Shown: positions 27,914 through 37,803, counted from the first letter of the stretch. The stretch is DNA of 64,000 nucleotides from Bacteroidota bacterium (GCA_023399595.1 JAEWOR010000063.1:67626-131625), one strand, 5' to 3'. Notes: a model not told the origin generated them from the letters alone. Program-made: numbers and translations.

Positions 27914-29026
27914 CTAATCTTTCTCTTCTAGGTGAATATTTTTACTGATTTTATATCGCTTTTTCTTGCGGTTGGGTTTTTCTTCCTCACTCAAAAGTAA
28001 TCCCCAAGGTTGTAAACCGTTTACATTTTCGAAAATAATTTTGAAAATAGCCATTGCGGGAATGCATAAAAACATTCCTGAAATTCCCCATAAATGTTCC
28101 CCAATTAAAATTCCAATAAAAGAGAAAAGCGCATTTATTTTCACTTTAGATCCAACAACAAAAGGAAGAATAATATTTCCATCAATAGCATGAACAATAA
28201 TATAACCAATTATAACATAAATACAATCGGAAGGAATGCCTGTTGCAAAAGCTATAAAACAAGAAATAAGCATTCCGATGAGAATTCCAAGATATGGGAT
28301 GATGTTTAAAATTCCCGTAAGAACACCTAGTAAAATGGCATATTTTACTCCAATTATCGAAAGCGTAATAGAAGTTAACATGGAAACAATAATCAACTGA
28401 ATGAAAAGTCCGGAAATATAGCTTTTGGTCATTAATTGTACGGCTCCAACTACTTCTTTTACTTTTTGTTCATGCTTGTCATCGAATACTTTTATGATGA
28501 ATTGATTTAATAAACGTCTGTAATTCAGGATGAAAATAAAGAATAAGATGCAGAAAAAGAAAAATCCCAGTCCGGTAGAAAATACTCCTAATGTAAATCC
28601 TAAAATTAATCCAGATGATGAGAGAAGTTTGTTTACAGCTTGATTAATATATTCAAACTGTTCGTTGGCATTTACATTAAAAGTTTTAGAAATCCAATGT
28701 TGTAAATCTTCAAAAACTTTGGTGAATTGTTTTTCCAAATGAGGAATATCATTGGAAAATGTGGAAAGTTGAGTTCCAAAAAAATAGACTAATCCCGCTA
28801 AAGCGCCCATCATAATAATAACCGAAACAAAAGTAGAAATGCTTCTTGAAAATCTTAATTTCCTTTCCAAAAAGTTAGCAAATGGCGTAAATAATATCGC
28901 TAATAAAAGCGCAAGAAAAAAAGGAGCTAAAATGCTTTGTCCTAGTTTTATGAGATATCCTACCCCAATAATACTAATGATTACCAGCGCTAATTTCGCA
29001 ATGAAGGGTAAGTGAATTTGATTCAT
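27914..29026 (-). CDS. AI-2E family transporter (TqsA/PerM-like permease)
   Basis: 370 residues. Seven to eight membrane segments in the family order: two N-terminal (LALVIISIIGVGYLIKLG; FFLALLLAILFTPFANFLERKL), a soluble region with DIPHLEKQFTKVFEDL, then IISMLTSITLSIIGVKYAILLGVLTGILNIIPYLGILIG, and IIGYIIVHAIDGNIILPFVVGSKVKINALFSFIGILIGE. Members export autoinducer-2, or act as Na+/H+ antiporters; the substrate here is unknown. The C-terminal tail is Lys/Arg-rich. Confidence 0.88.
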   Translation of the reverse strand: MNQIHLPFIAKLALVIISIIGVGYLIKLGQSILAPFFLALLLAILFTPFANFLERKLRFSRSISTFVSVIIMMGALAGLVYFFGTQLSTFSNDIPHLEKQFTKVFEDLQHWISKTFNVNANEQFEYINQAVNKLLSSSGLILGFTLGVFSTGLGFFFFCILFFIFILNYRRLLNQFIIKVFDDKHEQKVKEVVGAVQLMTKSYISGLFIQLIIVSMLTSITLSIIGVKYAILLGVLTGILNIIPYLGILIGMLISCFIAFATGIPSDCIYVIIGYIIVHAIDGNIILPFVVGSKVKINALFSFIGILIGEHLWGISGMFLCIPAMAIFKIIFENVNGLQPWGLLLSEEEKPNRKKKRYKISKNIHLEEKD

Positions 29027-29056
29027 TTCGTTTTTTTTAACGAATGTAATGAAAAT

Positions 29057-29089
29057 AAAAACCCGCTCAATATACTTAAGCGGGTTTTT
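29057..29089 (-). terminator. Terminator of lon
   Basis: AAAAACCCGCT (29057-29067) pairs with AGCGGGTTTTT (29079-29089); A and T runs on both sides. It lies directly downstream of lon (minus strand) and just upstream of the permease start. Confidence 0.8.
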
Positions 29090-29091
29090 AT

Positions 29092-31500
29092 TTATTTTTC
29101 AAGGGCTTTTTCAATTACATCGCTCATTTTATCAACGTATGTAATGTTAAGGTTTTTCAAATATTCTTTTTTTATTTCCTCCACATCTTTTCTGTTGGCT
29201 TCGCATAAAATGACTTCTTTAATACCTGCTCTTGTTGCAGCGAGAAGCTTTTCTTTAATTCCCCCTACAGGTAACACCTTTCCTCTTAACGTTATTTCTC
29301 CTGTCATAGCAAGATGAGGTTTGACTTTTCTATTTTTAAAAGAAGAAACCATAGAAGTAAGCATGGCAATACCCGCAGAAGGTCCATCTTTAGGTGTTGC
29401 CCCTTCTGGAACGTGAACGTGGATGTTTTTGCTGTCCAATTCTTCTTGAGAAATTCCCAAATCGTCGTGTCTTGCTTTAATGTATTCAAGAGCTATGGTT
29501 GCAGACTCTTTCATTACCGTTCCTAAGTTTCCAGTCATGGTTAAGTTGCCTTTTCCGTTGCTCAAAATACTTTCGATAAATAAAATATCTCCACCAACAC
29601 TTGTCCAAGCCAAACCTGTTACTACACCTGGAGAATCTGTAATTTCTGAAAGACTTTTCGGACGGGGAACTCCTAGGATTTCATCTACTTTTTCTAAAGA
29701 AATTTTTGAATCATACTCTTTTTCTAAAGCCGTTTGCAGAGCAACCCATCTTGCGATAGATGCAATTCTTTTTTCTAAACTTCTTACTCCGCTTTCGGAT
29801 GTATGAGCTTCTATTATATGTTTAAGTTCGGGATTTCCAATTTTAAAAGATGTTTTCTGTAAACCGTTTTCCTCTTGTTGTTTTTTTATAAGGTGACGTT
29901 TTGCAATCTCTATTTTTTCTTCTAAAGTGTAACCTGCAATTTGGATAATTTCCGTTCTGTCTAAAAGAGGAGTCTGAATTGTAGAAAGTGAATTCGCGGT
30001 GGCTATAAACATTACTTTAGAAAGGTCATATCCCATTTCCAAGAAATTATCATAGAAACTAGAATTTTGTTCAGGGTCTAAAACTTCTAGCAAAGCCGAA
30101 CTTGGATCTCCGTGGAGACCTTGTCCTATTTTGTCTATTTCATCTAAAACAATTACTGGATTCGAGGTTCCTGCTTTTTTTATGGATTGCAGAATTCTCC
30201 CTGCCATCGCACCAATATAGGTTTTTCTATGACCACGGATTTCACTTTCATCGTGTAAGCCACCCAAAGACAATCTTACATATTTTCTTCCCAAAGCATC
30301 AGCGATGGATTTTCCTAAAGAGGTTTTACCAACTCCTGGAGGTCCTACTAATAATAGGATAGGAGATTTCATGTTGTTTTTCAATTTTAAAACAGCCATG
30401 TGTTCTAAAATTCTTTTTTTAATGTCTTCTAAACCAAAATGAGCTTTATCTAGTGTTTTTTGAGCTTTTGCAATGTCAAAAATATCTTTAGAATAATTAT
30501 CCCAAGGTAAGTCTGTAAAGAAATCTAAATAATTTCTCTGAACGTTATAATCTGGCGAATTGGGATTTTGTCTTTGAAGTCTGTTGACTTCTTTCTGAAA
30601 ATGCTCTTCAACTTCTAGTTTCCATTTTTTGGATTGAGCTTTGGTCAAAAGTTCTTCTACATCAGACTCGGGACCGCCACCTAATTCTTCCTGAATGGTT
30701 CTTATTTGTTGGTTTAAGAAATATTCTCTTTGTTGTTTATCTAAATCTTTAGAAGTTTTTTGATGAATCTGATTTCTTAGTTCAAGCTTTCTGTAGTCGT
30801 TATTCATTAACTCATAACAGAAAGTTGCTCTAGCTAAAAGATTTTTTTCTTCAAGGAGTTTTTGCTTGTCTAAAGAAGAGAAATTAGCATTTCCACACAC
30901 GAAATTCAGCAAATCTTCGCTGTTGTTCATGTTGTTAATAGCGAAATTAGCAGCATTAGGAATATTCGGATCCAGTTGAATGATTTTCAACGCCAAATCT
31001 TTAATGTTGGCTAGTAAAGCTTCATATTCTTCTTTGTTTTTAGAATTTACTTCTTTTAGTCGAGTAATTTCTGCTGTAAAGAAAGGAGAGGTGGAAGCCA
31101 TTTTTTTTATTTTAAAACGGTCAATCCCTTTCATTATCGCAGTAATATTGCCTTCAGGAAGTTTGATGATTTTTATAATTTTTGCAATAGTTCCTATTTT
31201 ATATAAATCATCCTCAGTAGGAGTTTCAATATCAGAGTTTTTCTGACTGATAATTCCTATTAAATCTCCGTTTTTCTGAGCTTCTTCCAATAGCTGTTTA
31301 CTTTTCTCTCTTCCTGCAGTAATTGGGATTATCACTTTCGGGAACATCACCATATTTCTAACGGGAAGAATAGGGAAAATAGTTTGAGGATTGTTTTTCA
31401 ATTTATTTTTTTCATCCTCTGTAAGTGTTATATCTTCAGCAACAATCGTAAAGTTTTCATCCAATATATCACCGAAATCTAGGTCGTTAAATTCTATCAT
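29092..31500 (-). CDS. lon: ATP-dependent protease Lon
   Basis: 802 residues. N-terminal substrate-recognition domain (FPILPVRNMVMFPKVIIPI), AAA+ domain with Walker A LLVGPPGVGKTSLGKSIA and Walker B VIVLDEIDKIG, and the Ser-Lys protease domain: catalytic Ser in PKDGPSAGIAML and Lys in GGIKEKLLAATRAG. It degrades damaged and regulatory proteins. A 15-bp palindrome lies 10 bases upstream of the start codon. Confidence 0.97.
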   Translation of the reverse strand: MIEFNDLDFGDILDENFTIVAEDITLTEDEKNKLKNNPQTIFPILPVRNMVMFPKVIIPITAGREKSKQLLEEAQKNGDLIGIISQKNSDIETPTEDDLYKIGTIAKIIKIIKLPEGNITAIMKGIDRFKIKKMASTSPFFTAEITRLKEVNSKNKEEYEALLANIKDLALKIIQLDPNIPNAANFAINNMNNSEDLLNFVCGNANFSSLDKQKLLEEKNLLARATFCYELMNNDYRKLELRNQIHQKTSKDLDKQQREYFLNQQIRTIQEELGGGPESDVEELLTKAQSKKWKLEVEEHFQKEVNRLQRQNPNSPDYNVQRNYLDFFTDLPWDNYSKDIFDIAKAQKTLDKAHFGLEDIKKRILEHMAVLKLKNNMKSPILLLVGPPGVGKTSLGKSIADALGRKYVRLSLGGLHDESEIRGHRKTYIGAMAGRILQSIKKAGTSNPVIVLDEIDKIGQGLHGDPSSALLEVLDPEQNSSFYDNFLEMGYDLSKVMFIATANSLSTIQTPLLDRTEIIQIAGYTLEEKIEIAKRHLIKKQQEENGLQKTSFKIGNPELKHIIEAHTSESGVRSLEKRIASIARWVALQTALEKEYDSKISLEKVDEILGVPRPKSLSEITDSPGVVTGLAWTSVGGDILFIESILSNGKGNLTMTGNLGTVMKESATIALEYIKARHDDLGISQEELDSKNIHVHVPEGATPKDGPSAGIAMLTSMVSSFKNRKVKPHLAMTGEITLRGKVLPVGGIKEKLLAATRAGIKEVILCEANRKDVEEIKKEYLKNLNITYVDKMSDVIEKALEK

Positions 31501-31510
31501 GTTTGTTTTA

Positions 31511-31525
31511 ATGACAAATTGTCAT
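31511..31525. promoter_or_regulatory. 15-bp palindrome upstream of lon (possible operator)
   Basis: ATGACAAATTGTCAT is a perfect inverted repeat (7-bp arms, A/T centre) starting 10 bases before the lon ATG. It could bind a dimeric repressor or form a small mRNA hairpin near the ribosome binding region. Confidence 0.45.
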
Positions 31526-31793
31526 AAGGTTTTAGGTAGACTATTAATAAATATTCTATCCATTTGAAAATCAATAAGAATAGTTATTTGAAGCTTAAAA
31601 TTTCAATTCTTATGCCAATAGATTTTATAAGACAAATTTTCTTGCAAAATTTTCAATTATATTGTTCTCTAATTCAAAATTGTTTTCCTGAATTATTAAA
31701 AAAATGCTCAATAGTTTAAAAAATATTTTTAATTTTTTTCTAATAGTTTAAAAATGTGTATTTTCGCAAACTGATAAAAACGATTTATATAAA

Positions 31794-33932
31794 ATGGCTA
31801 TTTTAGGAAAGATTAGGAGCAAACCTTGGCTATTAATGACAGTAATTGCATTGGCATTGTTGGCGTTCTTGGTAAACCCAGAGACTTTTGATAATTTTTT
31901 TGGGAAAAATCCAGATGTTTTAGGAAAAGTAAACGGTGAGAAAATTACTCGTGAAGAGTTTAATGATCAGCTTTTTGTGTTACAGCAACAAGCAGAACAA
32001 CAAGGCCAACCTAAAAATGGTTTGGAAGAGCAAGCATGGCAAATGCTAGTACAATCTAAACTTATTAAGCAAGAGTTTGAAAAAATGGGGTTTGAGATGA
32101 CAGATGATTATTTCTGGAATCAACTACAGTTTGATCCAATGTTTGCTCAAAATCAACAAAATTTTGACGAAAAAGGAAATTTCAAAACTCAAGAAATTAA
32201 GAAGCAAGTTGAAGAGTTGAAAAATATGAGTCCAGAAGGTTATAACCAATGGATGAAAACTAAAAAATCTATTGAGTACAGAATGATGGCTCGTCAGGTT
32301 TTTGCCAACGTTTCAACAGGTATCACTACAGGGAAAAAAGAAGCTGAAGAATTGATCAAAGAAAGAGATCAAATGGCAGATATTGACTTTGTAAAAGTGG
32401 ATTATGCTACTTACCTTCAGAAAAATAATATTAAAGTTACTACCGAAGATTTAGCAAATTATGTTAATAAGCATCCAGTAATGTTTAAAACAGATCCTGC
32501 TAGAAATATAGGGTTGGTATATTTTCCTGCAAAAGCAAGCGCTGAAGACGAAGCTGCTACTCAGAAAGAAATTACTAATTTATTATCTGGTGGTATAAAC
32601 GGAACTACAGAGAATTTCCAAAATACAACTAACGATTCAATGTTTGTTTCTTTGAATTCTGATATTCCTTATGCGCCGCAATATGTTGCTCCTAATCAAT
32701 TACCTTCAACATTGCAAGGACAAATTGCTGGAGCTGCTGTAGGACAAATTTTTGGACCTTACAAAGAGCAAAATTTCTATGTGGTTTCTAAATTGGTAGA
32801 TAAAAAACCATCAGATTCTACAATGTCTAGCCATATCTTAATTGGCTATAAAGGAGCGGAAAGATCTGAAGCTACAAGAACTAAAGAACAAGCTAAGAAA
32901 ATTGCTGATTCAGTTTTGGCAATTGTAAAAGCAAATCCAGCTAAATTTAATGAAGAATTAAAATTATCCGACGAGCCCGGTGCTACTGAAAGAGGTGGTA
33001 GCGTTGGTTGGACTACGCCTTCATCTCCATTTGCTCCAGGATATTTAGCTTTCCTTGCTAATAATGCTAAAGGAAGTATTGGTTTAGCAGAAACTAGCTT
33101 TGGTTACCACATTATCAAAGTGGATGACAAAAAAGCAGGAAGCATGGGTTATAAAGTTGCTAACCTTGTAAAAGAAATTAAACCTTCAGATAAAACTGAA
33201 GCCGAGGTTGATAAAAATGCTAGAAGATTTATTCAGCAAATTCAAGGGAAATCTTTCAATGATTTTGTAAATATTGCTAAGAAAGCAAATTATCAATATT
33301 CAAATGCAAAAATGGCTAAACGTTTTGATGGTCAATTGCAAGGTTTAGGAACGGATAAAGATGGTGACATCATTGCTTGGGCCTTCGATAAGAAAAGAGA
33401 AAAAGGAGATACTGAATTCTTTACTGTTGACGGAACAGGTGATAAGGTTGTAGCTTATCTTAATGGTAAACAAGAAAAAGGTCTTGTAGATCCAGAATCT
33501 GTAAGAGATCAAATAGAAACTATAGTTAAAAACGAATTAGCTGCGAAGAAAATTGCTGAAAAAATTAATGCAGCAAAACCAGAAAACTTAGATAAAGTAG
33601 CTGCGTTGTTTGGAACAACTAAGCAAAATGCACAAGTTAATTTGTTAAATCCAACGGTTGCAGGAGCAATGGAACCAAGAGTAGCAGGTGCTGCATTTGG
33701 AGTGGCTAAAGGTAAACTTTCAAATCCAGTGGAAGGAGCAACAGGTGTTTATGTAGTTCTTAAAAAATCTGAAACTGTTAACAAACAACCAGGTGATGCA
33801 AAACAATTTGCAGAATCTAATAGCCAAAGAAATTCTGGAATGTTTGGGCAAGCTTGGTTAAAGAGCTTACAAGATAATGCAGATATCCAAGATTACAGAA
33901 TTGATATCTGGGATAAAATTAGCCAACAATAA
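31794..33932 (+). CDS. Membrane-anchored periplasmic peptidyl-prolyl isomerase (PpiD/SurA-like)
   Basis: 712 residues. One N-terminal membrane helix (KPWLLMTVIALALLAFLV) anchors the protein with the bulk in the periplasm. SurA-type N-domain (LGKVNGEKITREEFNDQLFVLQQQ) and one parvulin domain in the middle (SSHILIGYKGAERSEA...GGSVGWTTPSSPFAPGYLAFL...FGYHIIKVDDKK). A PpiD-type folding factor for outer-membrane proteins. Upstream lie two direct copies of AATAGTTTAAAAA (31710-31722 and 31742-31754). A terminator follows. Confidence 0.92.
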   Translation: MAILGKIRSKPWLLMTVIALALLAFLVNPETFDNFFGKNPDVLGKVNGEKITREEFNDQLFVLQQQAEQQGQPKNGLEEQAWQMLVQSKLIKQEFEKMGFEMTDDYFWNQLQFDPMFAQNQQNFDEKGNFKTQEIKKQVEELKNMSPEGYNQWMKTKKSIEYRMMARQVFANVSTGITTGKKEAEELIKERDQMADIDFVKVDYATYLQKNNIKVTTEDLANYVNKHPVMFKTDPARNIGLVYFPAKASAEDEAATQKEITNLLSGGINGTTENFQNTTNDSMFVSLNSDIPYAPQYVAPNQLPSTLQGQIAGAAVGQIFGPYKEQNFYVVSKLVDKKPSDSTMSSHILIGYKGAERSEATRTKEQAKKIADSVLAIVKANPAKFNEELKLSDEPGATERGGSVGWTTPSSPFAPGYLAFLANNAKGSIGLAETSFGYHIIKVDDKKAGSMGYKVANLVKEIKPSDKTEAEVDKNARRFIQQIQGKSFNDFVNIAKKANYQYSNAKMAKRFDGQLQGLGTDKDGDIIAWAFDKKREKGDTEFFTVDGTGDKVVAYLNGKQEKGLVDPESVRDQIETIVKNELAAKKIAEKINAAKPENLDKVAALFGTTKQNAQVNLLNPTVAGAMEPRVAGAAFGVAKGKLSNPVEGATGVYVVLKKSETVNKQPGDAKQFAESNSQRNSGMFGQAWLKSLQDNADIQDYRIDIWDKISQQ

Positions 33933-33950
33933 TTTGATATAAATCAAAAA

Positions 33951-33979
33951 AAAGCGACAAGAAATTGTCGCTTTTTTTT
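33951..33979 (+). terminator. Rho-independent terminator after ppiD
   Basis: AAAGCGACAA (33951-33960), loop GAAA, TTGTCGCTTT (33965-33974), then T-run. Confidence 0.85.
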
Positions 33980-34025
33980 GTATCCACAACTTTGTACATG
34001 CATAAACTGTAAATAAAAAATGTAT

Positions 34026-34033
34026 TATATTTG
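34026..34033 (+). promoter_or_regulatory. Putative -7 promoter element of mlaD
   Basis: TATATTTG fits TAnnTTTG, 20 bases before the GTG start at 34054. Confidence 0.5.
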
Positions 34034-34053
34034 CTAATTATAAAAAATCAAAA

Positions 34054-35007
34054 GTGAACATAAGTAAAGAACTGAAGGCTGGTATTATTGCATTAATTGC
34101 AATTGTCGGTTTTGTATTATTATTCCAGTTTATGAAAGGGAAAAATCTCTTCACAACAGATAATGTATTTTACGCAAAATATGACAATGTAGAGGGGTTA
34201 GAACGTTCCAGCGCGGTGTCTATTAATGGTCTTAAAGTAGGACAGGTAGATAAAATAATGCCTATTACAGATAAAGATGGTAAAATTCATTTCATTGTAA
34301 AAATTACCGTTGATGATAATTTTAAATTTTCCAAAAAATCAACTTTAGAAATTTTCGAACCAGGGTTAATGTCTGGTAAAGAACTTAGAGTTAATCTTGC
34401 ATACGGAGGAGAAGAAGCTAAAGATGGAGATACTTTGCAAGGTGGTTTCAAATTGTCGATGCTCAGTAGTATTGGTTCGCAAGTAGGTCCTGTTAAAGAT
34501 CAATTGCAAGTGGTTTTACACCGTGTAGATTCTTTAATGATGAGTGCTAACCAAATTGTAGACGAACAAAATCGTGCAGAAATTAGAGCATTATTAGCCA
34601 ATTTAAACAAAACGGTAGGTTCTTTAGAAGGAACTTCAGGAAGTGTAAATTCATTAGTGGAACATAACGATCCTAAATTGCAAAGAGTTTTAGATAATGC
34701 AGATGTAACCGTAACTAGTGCAAGAGCAGCCATTGATAAATATGGAAATTTAGCGCAAAGTATAGATACTCAAAAGTTGAATGCTACCATTGCTAATTTA
34801 GATAATACGGTAGGAAAACTCAACCAAGTAATCGCTGGAATTAATGATGGACAAGGAAGTTTGGGTAAATTAATGAAAGACGAACAACTGTACAATAACC
34901 TAAATTCTGCTTCTAGCAATTTAAATACTCTTATTGAAGACATGAAAGCCAATCCTAAGAGATACATTAATTTCTCGGTATTTGGTAAAAACAATAAAGA
35001 AAAATAA
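34054..35007 (+). CDS. MCE/MlaD family lipid-transport protein
   Basis: 317 residues, starting with GTG. One N-terminal membrane helix (AGIIALIAIVGFVLLFQFM), then the MCE domain: YAKYDNVEGLERSSAVSINGLKVGQVDKI...FEPGLMSGKELRVNLAYGG. The rest is an alpha-helical needle-like part (LQVVLHRVDSLMMSANQIVDEQNRAEIRALLANLNKTVG...). It should form the periplasmic ring that works with the MlaE/MlaF homologues at 18990-20557. The downstream Fe-S gene starts 15 bases after its stop. Confidence 0.9.
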   Translation: MNISKELKAGIIALIAIVGFVLLFQFMKGKNLFTTDNVFYAKYDNVEGLERSSAVSINGLKVGQVDKIMPITDKDGKIHFIVKITVDDNFKFSKKSTLEIFEPGLMSGKELRVNLAYGGEEAKDGDTLQGGFKLSMLSSIGSQVGPVKDQLQVVLHRVDSLMMSANQIVDEQNRAEIRALLANLNKTVGSLEGTSGSVNSLVEHNDPKLQRVLDNADVTVTSARAAIDKYGNLAQSIDTQKLNATIANLDNTVGKLNQVIAGINDGQGSLGKLMKDEQLYNNLNSASSNLNTLIEDMKANPKRYINFSVFGKNNKEK

Positions 35008-35022
35008 AGACTAATTTTTTCC

Positions 35023-36354
35023 ATGGAATATATTGATAACATTATTTTTTTCATTCTTTTAGTGGTAGGTTTTGGACTGTTTGGAAAAAGCCTTTACTCT
35101 ATTTATAAAAACATTCTTTTAGGGAGACCAATTAATAGAAGCGATAGAAAATCTGAAAGATGGGCAACTATGACACGAGTTGCGCTTGGACAAGGCAAGA
35201 TGATGAAAAGACCAATTGCTGGTGTTTTACACGTTTTTGTATACGTAGGTTTTGTAATTATCAATCTTGAATTAATAGAAATTGTGGTGGATGGTGTTTT
35301 CGGAACCCACCGTTTCTTGGCTTCGGTTTTTGGAGAATCTTTTTATAACCTATTTACAGCAACCCTTGAAATTCTTGCACTTCTAGTAGTTTTAGCGGTG
35401 GTGATTTTCTTTATCAGAAGAAATTTCTATGGCGTGAAAAGACTTAATATGAAAGAGCTTTTCGGTTGGCCAAAACACGATGCTAACTGGATTTTGATTA
35501 TTGAATTTGCGCTTATGATGGCTTTTTTCACAATGAATGCTGCAGATTTTGTTCTTCAAGGAACAGGTATTTTAGAACAACATGGTAGTTTCCCAGTAAG
35601 TTCAAACTTATTAGCACCTCTATTTTCTGGATTTAGTGAGGGTTTCTTACATTTTACGGAAAGAGGAGCTTGGTGGTTCCACTTTGTGGGGATTTTATTC
35701 TTCATGAATTATTTGTACTATTCTAAACATTTACATATTATTTTGGCTTTCCCAAGTACTTGGTATGCGAACCTTAACCCAAAAGGAGAGTTCGATAATT
35801 TAGAATCGGTAACTAAAGAAATTAAATTAATGATGGATCCTAATGCTGATCCATACGCTGCTCCAGCAGAAGGAGAGTCTGCGGAAGTGCCTTCAAAATT
35901 TGGTGCTGAAGATATATTTGATTTGAATCAAGTGCAATTGCTTAACGCTTATTCTTGTACGGAATGTGGAAGATGTACTGCGAATTGTCCTGCAAACCTT
36001 ACAGGTAAAGCGCTTTCTCCGCGTTTAATCTTAATGAAAACCAGAGATCGCCTTGAAGATGTAGGAAAAAATATTGCTAAAAACGGAAAGTTTGTAGACG
36101 ATGGCAAAAAACTTTTGAACGATTATATCACTAAAGAAGAACTTTGGGCTTGTACCACTTGTAATGCATGTACAGAAGCTTGTCCAGTATTGCTAGATCC
36201 ACTATCTATTATTGTTGAAATGAGAAGATTCCTGGTAATGGAGCAATCTGCAGCCCCAACGGAGCTTAACCTTATGATGACCAATATTGAAAACAATGCT
36301 GCACCTTGGCAATACAACCAAGCAGATCGTTTAAACTGGGCTAACGAAAACTAA
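35023..36354 (+). CDS. Membrane-bound (Fe-S) oxidoreductase subunit (HdrD/GlpC-like)
   Basis: 443 residues. About five membrane helices in the N-terminal 260 residues (IIFFILLVVGFGLFGKSLYSIY; AGVLHVFVYVGFVIINLELIEIV; FTATLEILALLVVLAVVIFFI), giving a NarI-like heme or quinone-binding region, then two 4Fe-4S motifs: CTECGRCTANCPANL and CTTCNACTEACPVLL. It probably passes electrons between quinone and a soluble partner. The next gene encodes its CCG-domain partner. Confidence 0.85.
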   Translation: MEYIDNIIFFILLVVGFGLFGKSLYSIYKNILLGRPINRSDRKSERWATMTRVALGQGKMMKRPIAGVLHVFVYVGFVIINLELIEIVVDGVFGTHRFLASVFGESFYNLFTATLEILALLVVLAVVIFFIRRNFYGVKRLNMKELFGWPKHDANWILIIEFALMMAFFTMNAADFVLQGTGILEQHGSFPVSSNLLAPLFSGFSEGFLHFTERGAWWFHFVGILFFMNYLYYSKHLHIILAFPSTWYANLNPKGEFDNLESVTKEIKLMMDPNADPYAAPAEGESAEVPSKFGAEDIFDLNQVQLLNAYSCTECGRCTANCPANLTGKALSPRLILMKTRDRLEDVGKNIAKNGKFVDDGKKLLNDYITKEELWACTTCNACTEACPVLLDPLSIIVEMRRFLVMEQSAAPTELNLMMTNIENNAAPWQYNQADRLNWANEN

Positions 36355-36375
36355 TATAACAATGTAAAAATCTAG

Positions 36376-36414
36376 CAATGTAACAATATTAACATTTGGT
36401 AAATTGATACATTG
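36376..36414. repeat. Intergenic inverted repeat between the two Fe-S genes
   Basis: CAATGTAACAAT (36376-36387) and ATTGATACATTG (36403-36414) are inverted copies with one mismatch; more half copies (AATGTAAAA, ATTGATAAATTGG) surround them. The pattern is like the short dispersed repeats of flavobacterial genomes. Confidence 0.6.
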
Positions 36415-36433
36415 ATAAATTGGTAAACTAATT

Positions 36434-37219
36434 ATGGATTTCACTATAAAAACAATGGCAGAATATGCTGCCGAAGGAAAATCACCAGAAGTTTTATTTT
36501 GGGTAGGTTGTTCAGGAAGTTTTGATGACCGCGCCAAAAAAATTACGAAGGCATTTTGTAAAATTCTGAATAAAATAGGAGTTGAATTTGCAGTTCTTGG
36601 TCAGGAAGAATCTTGTACTGGAGATCCCGCAAAACGTGCAGGAAACGAATTTATTTTCCAGATGATGGCTTTAACCAATATTGAAGTTTTAAATGCTTAT
36701 GAGGTGAAAAAAATCGTTACGGCTTGTCCACACTGCTTTAACACTTTAAAAAACGAATATCCTAGTTTAGGAGGTAATTTTGAAGTGATTCATCATACTC
36801 AGTTCCTAAAGCAATTAATGGAAGAAGGAAGATTGAAAATTGAAGGAGGTAGCTTTAAAGGAAAAAAAATTACTTTCCATGATCCTTGTTATTTAGGACG
36901 AGGAAATGGTGAGTATGAAGCGCCAAGAATGCTTTTAGAAAAACTAGATGCCGAATTGGTAGAAATGAAGCGTTGCAAAACAAATGGTTTATGTTGTGGA
37001 GCTGGGGGCGCGCAAATGTTTAAAGAACCTGAAAAAGGAAATAAAGACATAAATGTAGAGAGAACTGAAGAAGCTTTAAGCGAAAGTCCTAATATTATTG
37101 CAACAGGTTGTCCTTTCTGTAACACGATGATGACAGATGGGGTAAAACACTTTAATAAGAATGAAGAAGTTGTTGTTAAAGACATTGTAGAGCTTTTAGC
37201 GGAAGCAGAAGATCTGTAA
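36434..37219 (+). CDS. (Fe-S)-binding protein with two CCG domains
   Basis: 261 residues, soluble. Two Cys-rich CCG domains: VLFWVGCSGSFDDRAKK...GQEESCTGDPAKRAGNEF...ACPHCFNTLKNEYPSLGG, and FHDPCYLGRGNGEYEAPRMLL...LCCGAGGAQMF...TGCPFCNTMMTDG. Related to HdrB, GlpC and LutA. With the preceding membrane subunit it makes an electron-transfer complex; the donor is unknown. Confidence 0.88.
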   Translation: MDFTIKTMAEYAAEGKSPEVLFWVGCSGSFDDRAKKITKAFCKILNKIGVEFAVLGQEESCTGDPAKRAGNEFIFQMMALTNIEVLNAYEVKKIVTACPHCFNTLKNEYPSLGGNFEVIHHTQFLKQLMEEGRLKIEGGSFKGKKITFHDPCYLGRGNGEYEAPRMLLEKLDAELVEMKRCKTNGLCCGAGGAQMFKEPEKGNKDINVERTEEALSESPNIIATGCPFCNTMMTDGVKHFNKNEEVVVKDIVELLAEAEDL

Positions 37220-37803
37220 ACTCAATACATCCAAATAAATAAATAGACTGTCTAAAAGTCTTATAAAATTTATCCTCGATTAAAAGAATCGGGGATTTTT
37301 GTTTGTCCTTAAAAGATTTAATGTATTTAACGTTAGCTCTATATAATTATTTGAGCTTTAAGGGCTCATAATTTTTCAGAATAACTTTTCAACTTACACA
37401 CTTAGTGAGATGCTACTCCAATTGAATACCTTTCAAAAATCATCCACTTTGCAGAATTTCAGTAATCTTATTATTTTCTTAAATAGAACTCATATTAAGT
37501 TATTTTTTTAAAGCCATCAGAATCATTTAAATAAGACTTTTTGGATGTTATTCATTTTAATCAACTATCTTTAGCAGCGAAAAGAAATAGTATAAAAATA
37601 AAACATCAATTGGATAAAATTTTATTATAAATTCTCTTTTTTCAAATTATAAATTAATATTCCCCAATGTCTTAATTATTTATTTAAGGAGGATTTTAAG
37701 TTAGAGCTAGTTATGTGTTCATAAGCCCCTTATTGTATTACAGACGGTTTTTACTAATGGTCAATTTTTGTATATAAAGGCAGTGTTGAAAAAGTATTTA
37801 CAT
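37220..37803. other. Gene-poor AT-rich stretch
   Basis: Holds the terminator at 37272-37301, a weak second hairpin near 37344-37376 with GAGC/GCTC stem and short T-run, and otherwise no open frame that looks coding on either strand. No clear -7 element before the ketoacyl synthase start was seen. Confidence 0.6.
37272..37301 (+). terminator. Terminator of the Fe-S operon
   Basis: ATCCTCGATT (37272-37281) with AATCGGGGAT (37287-37296; one G-U pair), followed by TTTTTG. Confidence 0.75.

Noticed and set aside
31710..31754. Two direct copies of AATAGTTTAAAAA upstream of ppiD as a regulator site
   Set aside because: Very AT-rich and simple; no symmetry, and no independent evidence of binding.
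37334..37706. Inverted 8-mers TAGCTCTA and TAGAGCTA flanking the empty stretch before the ketoacyl synthase
   Set aside because: Arms are only 8 bases and 350 bases apart; chance is likely in AT-rich DNA, and no transposase remnant lies between.
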